From positions 48,256,501 through 48,320,500 of the forward strand of contig CP142452.1 of the NCBI GenBank assembly GCA_038049695.1: a DNA stretch of 64,000 nt. The letters run 5' to 3'. Below, piece after piece: positions 34,049 to 46,947 of the stretch. This stretch comes from Cinnamomum chago. Taxonomy: Eukaryota; Streptophyta; Magnoliopsida; Laurales; Lauraceae. Position 1 is the first letter of the stretch. Each line of letters starts with the position of its first letter. The position numbers and the translations under genes were made by a program. Below the pieces are notes generated by a model. The model did not search any database. It was given only the letters and a program-made list of their open reading frames with translations, and had not been told where the DNA came from.

Positions 34049-37000
34049 CTAAAGATCACTACGACCTAACCTAACTCCCATAGACTCAACATGTGAAGTA
34101 AACACTTTCTCAGTAAGAGTCTTAGTAAATGGGTCAGCTAAGTTATTTGCTGAGGCAATCTGCTATACCACTATTTCTCCATCCTGGACGAATTCCCGGA
34201 TCAAGTGGTACTTTCTCTGAATATGCTTGCCTTTTTTGTGATTCCTGGGCTCTTTGCAGTTAGCTACTGCACCAGTATTGTCGCAGTACATGACAATCGG
34301 TTTTTGCACTGCAGGAACTACTCCCAATTCCAATAGGAATTTTCTGAGCCATACTGCTTCCTTCGCAGCTTCCGATGCCGCCACATACTCTGCTTCCATG
34401 GTAGAATCGGCAGTACAATCTTGCTTGACACTTCTCCATGATATAGCCCCTCCTGATAGAGTAAAGACGTATCCCGAGGTAGACTTTTTGCCATCTACAT
34501 CCGACTGGAAATCAGAGTCTGTATACGCCAGTGGCGTTAGATCATCTGCTCGGTATGTTAGCATATAATCTTTCGTTCTCCGAAGATACTTGAATATATG
34601 CTTAACAGTTGTCCAGTGCATAGGTCCAGGGTTTGATTGATACCTACTAACCATGCCAATGGCAAAGCAGATATCTGGTCTAGTACACAACATTGCATAC
34701 ATGAGGCTTCCAACAGCTGATGCATATGGTACTCTCCTCATGCTATCTATCTCCTCAGGTGTTTTCGGACATTGATTCTGAGATAGTGGTACTCCATGTC
34801 TAGAAGGTAGCAAGCCCTTCTTGGAGTCATGCATGTTATACTTGACCAATATCTTCTCAATATACGAAGATTGGGATAAGGCTAACATCTTGTTCTTGCG
34901 ATCTCGCAAAAGCTTGATCCCTAAGACATAGCTCGCCTCACCCAAATCCTTCATCTGAAATTGAGATGATAACCAAACCTTAGCAGACGACAACATGCCA
35001 ACATCATTTCCAATGAGTAATATGTCATCCACATATAGGACTAAAAATGCAACTGCGTTTCCACTCCCTTTCTTATACACACATGGTTCATCAATGTTTT
35101 GATCAAAGCCAAAGGATTTGACTGCCTGATTAAACTGGATGTTCCAAGCCCTAGATGCTTGCTTAAGTCCATAAATAGACTTCTTAAGCTTACAGACCAT
35201 GTTCTCTTGGCCACCAGCAATGAAACCCTCTGGTTGCATCATATAGATGCATTCGTCAAGACTTCCATTAAGAAAAGCTGTCTTGACATCCATCTGCCAT
35301 ATCTCGTAGTCATAATGACATGCGATGGCTAAGAGAATCCTTATGGACTTGAGCATGGCTACTGGCGAGAAGGTTTCCTCATAATCGATACCCTCTTTCT
35401 GAGTATATCCTTTTGCCGCCAGTCTTGCTTTGAAGGTTTCAACCTTCCCATCCACTCCTCTCTTTCTCTTGTAGATCCACTTGCACCCTATGGGTTTGAT
35501 CCCTTCAGGTGCATCCACAAGTTCCCAGACTTGATTGGAATACAGAGAATCCAATTCAGATTTCATCGCTTGCTGCCACATGTCAGCATCTATATCCGTT
35601 ACTGCTTCATCGTAACTAGTAGGATCTTCAACCAGATCCTCGGAGTCTGTCATAAAAGACACTCTAAGTATCTATCAGGTGGTCTAGAAATTCTCCCACT
35701 ACGACGAGGCTCCGGAGTGTTAAAAGGAATGTCTTGATTTTCTACAGTCTCAGGATCTGGCACAGATGTTGCAGGGGTTTCTAAAAGAATCTCCTCAAGT
35801 GTTTCTTTACAACCAAGCTCTTGGTGCATCATGCAATCATCCTCCAAGTATCTAGCATGAGTGCTGATAAGCACCTTTTGCTCCTTTGGATGATAAAAGA
35901 TGCCTCCTCTCGTTCCCTTAGGATACCCAATGAAGTAGCACATTTCCGATCTGGGTTCTAGCTTGGTAGCTTTATCATTCAGTACATAGGCTGGACAACC
36001 CCAAATGTGGATATGTCTTAAACTGGGTTTTCGACCTGTCCACATTTCTTGAGGTGTCCTAGGTACTGATTTAGAAGGTACCAGATTCAAAATGTATGAT
36101 GCTGCTTCTAGGGCATATCCCCAAAAAGATATGGGTAGGGTTGCATGACTCATCATGGACCTTACCATAGCAAGAAGGGTACGGTTTCTTCTCTCTGCTA
36201 CACCATTTTGTTGGGGTGTACCCGGTGCAGATAACTGAGACACAATCCCATGTTGTGTGAGGTACTCCTTGAACTCACCCAGGAGGTACTCACCACCTCG
36301 ATCAGATCGAAGAGCTTTGATATGTTTCCCTAGTTGTAATTCCGCCTCAGCCTTGAATTGTTTGAACTTATCAAACGCGTCAGACTTGCGTCACATTAGG
36401 TACACATATCCATACCTAGAGTAATCATCAGTGAAGGTGATGAAATACTCATAACCTCCTCGAGCTAGTTTGTTCATAGGACCACACACATCAGTGTGAA
36501 CCAATTCTAACAACTCCTTTGACCTCAGTCCCTTTCCAGAGAATGACCTTTTGGTCATCTTTCCCATGAGACAAGATTCACACTGAGGTAAAGGTTCGAG
36601 ATCTAATGAGCTTAAAAGCCCATCCTCTACCAACCTCTGAATCCGTTTTAGGTTAATATGACCCAAACGTAAGTGCCAAAGATAAGTGTCATTGGTCGAA
36701 GAAGCCTTCCTCTTAAGGGAAGATGAGCTTTCTAGTTGTACATTATGCAGTGTGGGAGCAATAGGATATATATAAAATAAGTTGTCATGCATTCTACCGG
36801 AACATATAATATCTCCATTTCTACTGATGTCAACACCAGAATGGAAAGAAACTGAATAATGAAATTCAATAAGTCTGGAAACTGAAATTAAATTCTTCCT
36901 TATGTCCGGAACATAGATAACATTATTCAAAACTAATATCCTATCATGCGGAAAATGTAAAGTAACAGCTCCCACTGCAACAGCCCAAATCTTTGCTCCA

Positions 37001-37980
37001 TTTCCAACTCTAAGGTCAAACTCCCCTTTCTCAAGCTTTTTCATTATCTAAAACCCCTGCAATGAATTGCAGATATGATTAGTGGCTCCAGAGTCTACTA
37101 TCCACGAATCAGTAGAATCAACCACATGACAGGTTTCAATGTAGTAGGAAAGAGATATACCTTTCTTATCTGAGCCTAGGAGCTTGGGACAATCTTTCTT
37201 CCAGTGACCTTTGAGGCCGCACTTGAAGCATTTCCCTTTGGGCTTTTCACCTGTACCTTTATCCTTCTTCCCAGCATTGCCCTTTTTCTATCCTTTTCCC
37301 TTACCCTGCTTCTTCTTGAACTTTTTCCCTTTCGGGTTCAGTTTAGAGGAAGACTGGGAAAAGTGAGCTTGGCCTTTAGGCTTCATGATGGCCTCTGCCG
37401 CCTGGAGTTCTTTCATTAACTCTGAGAGAGTCATGTCCATCTTGCTCATGTTGAAGTTGAGCTTGAACTGATTGAAAGACACCGGCAGAGTTTCGAGAAT
37501 CATATCAGTCTGACTCCCTGCATCAATCTCAGCCCCTAGGATCTCAGCTTCATTGAAACAATCCATCATTTTGAGCATGTGCTCTTTGACAGGTGTTCCC
37601 TCAGCCATCCTAGTATTCATGATTGTCCTTAAAGCAGCTTGCCTAGCTGGCCTGCTTTTGTCTGCGAACATCTCAGACAAGGACAACATGATATCAGAAG
37701 TTGTGTCCATTTGCTCATGCTGTGTTTGCAACACGTTGGACATGGAAGCAAGCATGTAGCATTTGGCCATGCTATTTCCCTTTTTCCATTTCCTTTCAGC
37801 CTCTAGCTGGTCATCTGTAGAATAATCATCAATCGTAGGACAGGGTTCCGACAAAACATACTTGTACTCCTCAGTGGTGAGTACTATGTTAAGGTTTCTT
37901 TTCCAGTCTACGTAATTTGGGCCAGTCAATTTGTTCTCACGCAGAATACTCATCAACGGGCTAAAAGAATCCTTCCCCAT
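34049..37980 (-). pseudogene. gag-pol: copia1 gag-pol polyprotein, disabled
   Basis: A Ty1/copia polyprotein in the order gag, protease, integrase, RT, RNase H, starting at MGKDSFSPL (37980). Landmarks are the knuckle CFKCGLKGHWKKDC, protease VDSGATNHIC, integrase LVHTDVCGP and SDRGGEY, RT YVDDILLIGND and RNase H MEAEYVAASEAA. It is 3932 bases against 3933 in copia2, the difference being one base lost near 35653. Stops: TAG near 37288, TAG near 37047, TGA near 36391 and TAG near 34163. Apart from these the protein closely matches copia2. The products would build the particle, copy the RNA to DNA and insert it, but this copy cannot make them. Confidence 0.95.
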
Positions 37981-39819
37981 CTCTCTGGATATATAACAGG
38001 TTATTATTAGACAGGTAGTATATATGTAACATGTATATGGTGCTTGTAATAAAAGGAAAAACATGCACAAGACTTTTTACATTATTTAACCCTAATTATA
38101 ATGTATCAGTGTCTCAACCTCCTCATAGACCCTCCATCGAAGGGATGGCGGAGCCTACAGTCACGTTGAGTTAAGGTCTGCTTATTTGGATCATCACTGT
38201 TTGGATACGCATACCCAGTGATTGTCCAATCACTGATTGGCTTGGCCTCATATGACAAATAACACTAACTCCTAGGGAGAGGTTATTACTGTCTTATGTC
38301 AAGTGTATTACCATCTCTCATGAACGTTCCCAGAATGTCTATGACTCAAGTCCTCCGGAGGGAAGTGACTTTAATCCAATCTTGAAGTGAACTTTAGTAA
38401 AGAGCTCCACCGAAGGGATGGCCGCTCCCTCCAACACTTCATTGACATTCTATAGAAGTGATCTTTAGTAAAGAACTCCACCGAAGGGATGGCCGCTCCC
38501 ACTAACACCTCATTACGAATATTCACATTAGTTCACCCACTAACCCATCAAAGCGATCTTTAGTAAAGAACTCCACCGAAGGGATGGCCGCTCCCACCAA
38601 CACTCCATTGAGATAGCATGAACCGAAAATGGAAGGCCGTGGGGTTTTTCCAAACCCCTCTCCCACTTGATTATTTAACACTAGGGTTTTGAAAAACTCT
38701 TTTGACCTTTAGTATCGTTACTCAAACCTTGTTTAAATCTAGCAAACTTAGTTAACAATTTTCATGACTCAATTGCTTAAGTCATCTCAAAAAATAAATA
38801 ACCTTTGCTTTAAAACATATTGAGTAAAGGTCTTGTGACCAGTGGGTTATGGGCCCACTAAGGTAGCAACATATTAGATTTTAGTTTGGCCTTTTTTTGG
38901 ATACTTAGGGTACCAAGATAAACTAAACCCTATCCAATTTTTAAACCTTAGACAAATAGAAGGTGCTGGTCTAAGATCCGTTTAAAACAATTTGCCAAAC
39001 TAAAAACAATCCAATATAGAAAGATGCCAATTTTAAGAACCTAGTGGTGGCCATGTTACTAGGTGATAAACATAGCAATTATATAAAGCATTCAACCATG
39101 CATTCCATATATAAAAGCAAATAAAAGAATGCAATCCTTGATGGCTCCCTGCTCTTCGGACTTCAAATCCTTATCCAATTAGGAATCCTTATCCAACTAG
39201 GAATCCTAATCCAACTAGGATACTTGGTTAAGAGTCCTTTTCGCACTAGGAAACTTCGTTGCCTCTACCACCATGGAATCTTCTTCTACTTGCAACCATG
39301 CAATCTTTGAAGCTTTCTTCTCCTTGCTTGTTACAATAAATAAATTTATACAAGCAAACCCATGAAAAGCAAAAACCAAAAATTACATTGGAGATCCCTA
39401 TGCTTTTCAAGAAAGCTTACATCAAGACTAGTTGGAATAAAAACAAGGAAAAAATTACAACCTCCTATGATTGCTAAACGCGCAATCGTACACTTTCCAA
39501 CTAATTAAAAAACATCCAAATCCACACACATACATGCGAACCATCAAGGATGCAATTATATGGCTGCAACCAAAAAGATTAGTGCATTCATTGTGCTGTG
39601 TACAGCACTATATAGCATTCTGAAATTATTCCAGCAGTCTGGAAAAATTCCTGCACTCCAAAACTGCAGTAAACTGTGTTCTGGAAAAATTCCAGCAACC
39701 TGGAAAAATTCCTGCACACTATTTATGCAGTAAATAACATCCTAAAGGGCGCCACCATGCCCTTGATTAATCTAGGATTGATATCCACACAACATGGGAT
39801 CATGATTTCACATGGAGAG
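37981..39819 (-). other. copia1 untranslated leader with repeats
   Basis: The 1.8 kb between primer site and gag holds no gene. A unit with CTTTAGTAAAG and CCACCGAAGGGATGGCCGCT starts at 38387, 38458 and 38553 (spacings 71 and 95), with a partial copy near 38131. A second repeat, TCCAGCA...GGAAAAATTCCTGCA, lies near 39620-39730. About 150 bases near 38690-38850 are absent from the copia2 leader. Confidence 0.85.
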
Positions 39820-39831
39820 GCTCTGATACCA
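39820..39831 (-). other. copia1 primer binding site
   Basis: The minus strand reads TGGTATCAGAGC, one base from the 5' LTR end at 39833, complementary to initiator tRNA-Met. Confidence 0.94.
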
Positions 39832-39832
39832 C

Positions 39833-40991
39833 TGAAAGTTCATCCAATATAGATCTGAACTTGGACGTCCATGGCTGATGTGGTTTTTCTTGTTTTAAAA
39901 ACAAAACCAAATCTGATTTGGCTTCCATGAAACATGCATAAAAACTCCATGAAAGCATGATCAACATGTGTATAATGTAAGGAGATGATAGAGGACTAAT
40001 ACCTTGATGATATGAATGCCTCAAATCTCTGAAAAGAAAGCCTTCAAAGGTCTGAACTCAGCCTGCAATCAGCAATGTATGTTGCAGGAATTTCTGCAAT
40101 AGCTTCTCCTTTGATCTTCTCTTCTATTCCACAACCTAATCTGATTTGGCTTTGATTGTGGGATCAGAATATGGATTCCAAGAAGGGTTTTCTGAATCTA
40201 CAATTTGTGGAAAAGGCCCAAGACCTGATCTCCTCTCTCCAATGAAGAAGAAGAAGGCAGCAATGGGCTGGGCGTGTAAATCTCCTTTGTTGCCTTGGGC
40301 GGCCAATGGAACTCCTCTATGTTTCACGCCCTAGGGTTTTTATTCCAGCACTTGTTTCTTCTATGTTCCACGCCCATGGTAGTCTCTCTTATATTTATAA
40401 AGATTAGATTCCTTTAAGAGTTCTCTTTCTAATAGGAATCATCATCCCATAAAATAAGCAACCAGCCACCTTAGTTGTGCAACACTTTCTAATTAAAGAT
40501 ACTAAAGATTAGTAAGCTTTAATTTTAGGAATTCTTACCCAAAGAGGAGTTCTTCCTTCCAAGTAAAGATACCTAGTCAAACTTGGAAACCTCACACAAG
40601 TGGCTCCCCTTATGGCTGGCCCACAAGATAGATAAACACACCATGGCCCACTAGTTAATAATTTAGCTAGAGTTAAATTCATGTATGCCATCAAAAGCCT
40701 ATTTGAATTTAAACTCAAAATTATTCTTCCACAAAATTAATTCAACCACATATCATATAATTAAATTAGGAAACCATGCCAATATAGGAAAGTGGCTAGA
40801 AGAGGGACCAAAAGACATATTTGCCCTTGGCTCCCAAAATGACCAAAATGTCCATGCTAACCCCATAGCAACATTAAGATCATTTTAACCCTAACTCATT
40901 CCACTAAAGAGTTATGGTTGCACTCCAGGGACAAATATTAAATTGCAAATAAAGCTCATCATAAACTGACGATTGTCTTTGACCTACCAAG
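39833..40991 (-). repeat. copia1 5' LTR, inner piece
   Basis: It starts TGAAAGTTCATC next to the primer site and matches 27795-28992. It stops at CCAAG (40987-40991), the target duplication of copia2. A TATA-like TATAAATA lies on the minus strand at 40392-40399. Confidence 0.94.
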
Positions 40992-43000
40992 TGAAAGTTT
41001 ATGCATATCAGATCTTGGGAGAGACTAACATGGCTGATTTGAGGTTGTTCAAGTTTTAAAAACTAGAAAAACAGATCTGATATCAGCCATAAAACCATGC
41101 ATAAAAGTCCATGAAGTCATGATCAACATGTGTTTAAATCAAGGAGATGATAGAAGACTATTACCTTGATGATTTGTATGCTTCAAATCTCTGAAAAAAG
41201 GAAGCTTCAAAGTTCTGAAATCAACCTGCAATCAGCAGCACAGGTGCAGAAATTCTGTGCAGGATTTTCCCCTTTGATCTTCTCTCCTATTCCACTTCCA
41301 AATCTGATTGGTAGTGATGGTGGGATCAAAGTATGGAATCCTAAGAAGGGTTTTCTGAATCACCTTTTGTGGAATAGATAGTTGCTGGTCTTCTCTCTCC
41401 AAGGAAGAAGATGAGGGCAGCAACCTAAAGGGGCTGGGCGTGAATACTACACAACATGCAATGGGCAGCCAAAGGGTATAAATAATACTCCACGCCCTTG
41501 GGTATAAATTCCAGCCACACTAGGGTTTTTCCTTCTATGTTGCACGCCCAAGGTAGTGCTCTCCTTTTATAAAGGTTGCATTCCTAAAAGAGTCCTCTTT
41601 CTAATAGGAATGACCTTCCCTAATAATTAGCAACTAATCCCCTTAGTTGTGCAACACTTACTAATTTAGGATACTAAAATTAGTAACCCTTAATAATAGG
41701 AATTCTTACCCAAAGAGGAGTCTTTCCTTCCAAGTAAAGATACCTAATCAAACTTGGAAACCTCACACAAGTGTCCCCACATATGGCTGGCCCACAAGAT
41801 AGCTAAACACACCATGGCCCACTAGTCAATAATTTAGCTAGAGTTAAATTCATGTATGCCCTCAAGAGCCTATTAGAATTTAAACTCAAAATTATTCTTC
41901 CACAAAATTAATTCAACCACATATCATCTAATTAGGAAACCATGCCAATATAGGAAAGTGGCTAGAAGAGGGACCAAAAGACATATTTGCCCTTGGCTCC
42001 CAAAATGACCAAAATGTCCATGCTAACCCCATAGCAACATTAAGATCATTTTAACCCTAACTCATTCCACTAGAGAGTTATGGTTGCACTCCAGGGACAA
42101 ATATTAAATTGCAAATAAGCTCATCATAAATAGACGATTCTCTTTGACCTACCAAGTACAATGACCATAATGCCCCTCTATGTAACATCCATAATCAAGT
42201 AGGTTAACCGATGTACTATCTACCTTCTTGATTACATCTCAACCTTAGAACTTCATACCCTTGACTTAATCATCATCCGGATATCATTCTCTTGATCCAG
42301 GGAGCGACCCACAAGTTCAATATCCATATGGAACATCCATATACTAAGATCTTAGATTCTGATGATTAATCGGATAATTCTAAGGGGATGATCATTCCAT
42401 CATGTGATGGCATAGATTCCATATTGCATTTGCACGTCCCAACTAATCAAGCCCGAGCACCCAAAACACAGAGCTGTTGACCCATGAACGAGATCTCACC
42501 CATAGTGAATTAAAGCACAAGAACTTGACTTCGTCAGTTCATCCACAAATGCTCAAGATTAAGAGCACTGGTCACTCAGTAGCAAGAGGTGATTTGATCT
42601 CTCTCTGTGATAGTACTATTTTAGAGATCACACCTACAAGTGGTCCTGTTCAATGCATGACACATGCACTAATGAGATAAATCCGGAAAGACCTCCTTGA
42701 CTAAGGTAAGTCACCCTGAATACAGGAGAGTATCTCATTATAACTTATACCAAGATGAAGTGCCCAACTCCATCTCTCAGTTATGAACAAGTTTATTGTT
42801 TCAAGTGTCCATGACTCAGACCTAACTGTGTGTAGCCACTACACACCTAAGTCATTACTAGAAAACAATGGGCCTTACACAACCATACATATACACAAGT
42901 AATAAGAGAAAGATGTCATACTATTAAATAACCAATAAATATCCAGTTACAGAGATGCGAGTGCAGTCAGTGGGCTTTAGGGCATACACCAATCCCAACA
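40992..43000 (-). repeat. copia2 3' LTR
   Basis: On the minus strand it starts TGTTGGGATTGGTG at 43000 and ends CATAAACTTTCA at 40992. A TATA-like TTTATAAAAGG lies on the minus strand near 41563-41573. GGGCGTG or CACGCCC motifs recur near 41436, 41491 and 41544 in the presumed R region. Confidence 0.96.
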
Positions 43001-43010
43001 ATCTCCCACT
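43001..43010 (-). other. copia2 polypurine tract
   Basis: Minus-strand AGTGGGAGAT directly before the 3' LTR start TGTTGGG. This junction resembles the polypurine tract and LTR start of Angela/BARE elements. Confidence 0.85.
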
Positions 43011-43014
43011 TGCA

Positions 43015-46000
43015 CTAAAGATCACTACGACCTAACCTAACTCCCATAGACTCAACATGTGAAGTAAAGACTTTCTCAGTAAGAGTCTTAGTAAATGGGT
43101 CAGCTAAGTTATTTGCTGAGGCAATCTGCTCTACCACTATTTCTCCATCCTGGACGAATTCCCGGATCAAGTGGTACTTTCTCTGAATGTGCTTGCCTTT
43201 CTTGTGATTCCTGGGCTCTTTGCAGTTAGCTACTGCTCCAATATTGTCGCAGTACATGACAATCGGTTTCTGCACTGCAGGAACAACTCCTAATTCCAAT
43301 AGGAATTTTCTGAGCCATACTGCTTCCTTCGCAGCTTCCGATGCCGCCACATACTCTGCTTCCATGGTAGAGTCAGCAGTACAATCTTGCTTGACACTTC
43401 TCCATGATATAGCCCCTCCTCATAGAGTAAATACGTATCCTGAGGTAGACTTTCTGCCATCTACATCCGACTGGAAATCAGAATCTGTATACGCCAGTGG
43501 CGTTAGATCATCTGCTCGGTAGGTTAGCATATAATCTTTCGTTCTCCGAAGATACTTGAATATATGCTTAACAGCTGTCCAGTGCATCGGTCCAGGGTTT
43601 GACTGATATCTACTAACCATGCCAACTGCAAAACAGATATCTGGTCTAGTACACAACATTGCATACATGAGGCTTCCAACAGCTGATGCATATGGTACTC
43701 TCCTCATGCTTTCTATCTCCTCTGGTGTCTTCGGACATTGATTCTGAGATAGTGGTACTCCATGTCTAGAAGGTAGCAAGCCCTTCTTGGAGTCATGCAT
43801 GTTATACTTGACCAATATCTTCTCAATATACGAAGATTGGGATAAGGCTAACATCTTGTTCTTGCGATCTCGCATAAGCTTGATCCCTAAGACATAGCTT
43901 GCCTCACCCAAATTCTTCATTTGAAATTGAGATGATAACCAAACCTTTGTAGACGACATCATGCCAACATCATTTCCAATGAGTAATATGTCATCCACAT
44001 ACAGGACTAAAAATGCAACTGCGTTTCCACTCCCTTTCTTATACACACATGGTTCATCAATGTTTTGATCAAAGCCAAAGGATTTGACTGCCTGATCAAA
44101 CTTGATGTTCCATGCCCTAGATGCTTGCTTAAGTCCATAAATGGACTTCTTAAGCTTACAGACCATGTTCTCTTGGCCATAAGCAATGAATCCCTCTGGT
44201 TGCATCATATAGATGCATTCGTCAAGACTTCCATTAAGAAAAGCTGTCTTGACATCCATTTGCCATATCTCGTAGTCATAATGACATGCGATGGCTAAGA
44301 GAATCCTAATGGATTTAAGCATAGCTACTGGTGAAAAGGTTTCCTCATAATCGATACCCTCTTTCTGAGTATATCCTTTCGCCACCAGTCTTGCTTTGAA
44401 GGTTTCAACCTTCCCATCCACTCCTCTCTTTCTCTTGTAGATCCACTTACACCCTATGGGTTTGATCCCTTCAGGTGCATCCACAAGTTCCCAGACTTGA
44501 TTGGAATACAGAGAATCCAATTCAGATTTCATCGCTTGCTGCCACATGTCAGCATCTATATCCGTTATTGCTTCATCGTAACTAGTAGGATCCTCAACCA
44601 GATCCTCTGAGTCTGTCATAAAAGACACTCCTAGGTATCTATCTGGTGGTCTAGAAATTCTCCCACTACGACGAGGCTCCGGAGTGTTAAAAGGAATGTC
44701 TTGATTTTCTACAGTCTCAGGTTCTGGCACAGATGTTGCAGGAGTTTCTGAAAGAATCTCCTCAATGGTTTCCTTACAACCAAGCTCTTGGCGCATCATG
44801 CAATCATCCTCCAAGTATCTAGCATGAGTGCTGATAAGCACCTTTTGCTCCTTTGGATGATAAAAGATGCCTCCTCTCGTTCCCTTAGGATACCTAATGA
44901 AGTAGCACATTTCCGATCTGGGTTCTAGCTTGGTAGCTTTATCATTCAGTACATAGGCTGGACAACCCCAAATGTGAATATGTCTTAAACTGGGTTTTCG
45001 ACCTGTCCACATTTCTTGAGGTGTCCTAGGTACTGATTTAGAAGGTACCAGATTCAAAATGTATGCTGCTGCTTCTAGGGCATATCCCCAAAATGATATG
45101 GGTAGGGTTGCATGACTCATCATGGACCTTACCATATCTAGAAGGGTACGGTTTCTTCTCTCTGCTACACCATTTTGCTGGGGTGTACCCGGTGCAGACA
45201 ACTGAGACACAATCCCATGTTGTGTGAGGTACTCCTTGAACTCACCCAGGAGGTACTCGCCACCTCGATCAGATCGAAGAGCTTTGATATGTTTTCCTAG
45301 TTGTAGCTCCGCCTCAGCCTTGAATTGTTTGAACTTATCAAACGCTTCAGACTTGCGTCGCATTAGGTACACATATCCATACCTAGAGTAATCATCGGTG
45401 AAGGTGATGAAATACTCATAACCTCCTCTAGCTAGTTTGTTCATAGGACCACACACATCAGTGTGAACCAATTCTAACAACTCCTTTGACCTCAGTCCCT
45501 TTGCAGAGAATGACCTTTTGGTCATCTTTCCCATGAGACAAGATTCACACTGAGGTAAAGGTTCGAGATCTAATGAGCTCAAAGGCCCATCCTCTACCAA
45601 CCTCTGAATCCGTTTTAGGTTAATGTGACCCAAACGTAAGTGCCAAAGATAAGTGTCATTGGTCGAAGATACCTTCCTCTTATGGGAAGCTGAGCTTTCT
45701 AGTTGTACATTGTGCAGTGAGGGAGCAATAGGATATATATAAAATAAGTTATCATGCATTCTACCGGAACATATAATATTTCCATCTCTACCGATTTCAA
45801 CACCAGAATGGAAAGAAACTGAATAATTAAATTCAATGAGTCTGGAAACTGAAATTAAATTCTTCCTTATGTCCGGAACATAGATAACATTGTTTAAAAC
45901 TAATATCCTATTTTGCGGAAAAAGTAAGGTTACTGCTCCCACTGCAACAACCCATATCTTTGCTCCATTTCCAACTCTAAGGTCAAATTCTCCTTTCTCA

Positions 46001-46947
46001 AGCCTTTTCATTATCTGAAACCCCTGCAATGAATTGCATATGTGATTAGTGGCTCCAGAGTCTACTATCCATGAATCAGTAGAATCAACCACATGACAGG
46101 TTTCAATGTAATAGGAATGAGATATACCTTTCTTATCTGAGCCTAGGAGCTTGGGACAATCTTTCTTCCAGTGACCTTTTAGGCCGCACTTGAAGCATTT
46201 CCCTTTGGGCTTTTCACCTGCACCTCTGTCCTTCTTACCAACATTGCCCTTTTTCTGCCCTTTTCCCTTACCCTGCTTCTTCTTGAACTTTTTCCCTTTC
46301 GGGTTCAGTTTAGAGGAAGACTGGGAAAAATGAGCTTGGCCTTTAGGCTTCATGATGGCCTCTGCCGCCTGGAGTTCTTTCATTAACTCAGAGAGAGTCA
46401 TGTCCAACTTGCTCATGTTGAAGTTGAGCTTGAACTGGTTGAAAGACTCCGGTAGAGTTTCGAGAATCATATCAGTCTGACTCCCTGCATCAATCTCAGC
46501 CCCTAGGATCTCAGCTTCATTGAAACAATCCATCATCTTGAGCATATGCTCTCTGACAGGTGTTCCCTCAGCCATCCTAGTATTCATGATTGTCCTTAAA
46601 GCAGCTTACCTAGCTGGCCTGCTTTTGTCTGCGAACATCTCAGACAAGGACAACATGATGTCTGCAGCTGTGTCCATTTGCTCATGCTGCGTTTGCAACA
46701 CGTTGGACATGGAAGCAAGCATATAACATTTGGCCATGCTATTAGCCTTTTTCCATTTCTTTTCAGCCTCTAGCTGGTCATCTGTAGAATAATCATCAAC
46801 GGTAGGACAGGGTTCCGACAGAACATACTTGTACTCCTCAGCGGTGAGTACTATGTTCAGGTTTCTTTTCCAGTCTACGTAATTAGGGCCAGTCAATTTG
46901 TTCTCACGCAGAATACTCATCAATGGGCTAAAAGAGTCCTTCCCCAT
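43015..46947 (-). pseudogene. gag-pol: copia2 gag-pol polyprotein, two stop codons
   Basis: One frame of 1310 codons from MGKDSFSPL (46947) to a TAG at 43015, without frameshift. Domains with rough residues: gag 1-250; zinc knuckle CFKCGLKGHWKKDC 251-264; protease with VDSGATNHIC near 296; integrase with a zinc-binding H..H..CESC part and core residues in HTDVCGP, SDRGGEY and VAERRN; RT with YVDDILLIGND; RNase H to the end (MEAEYVAASEAA near 1195, YCDN). The frame is broken only by TAA at codon 114 (46606-46608) in gag and TGA at codon 1176 (43420-43422) in RNase H. The copia1 copy is open at both codons. As it stands it cannot make full polyprotein. Confidence 0.97.
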
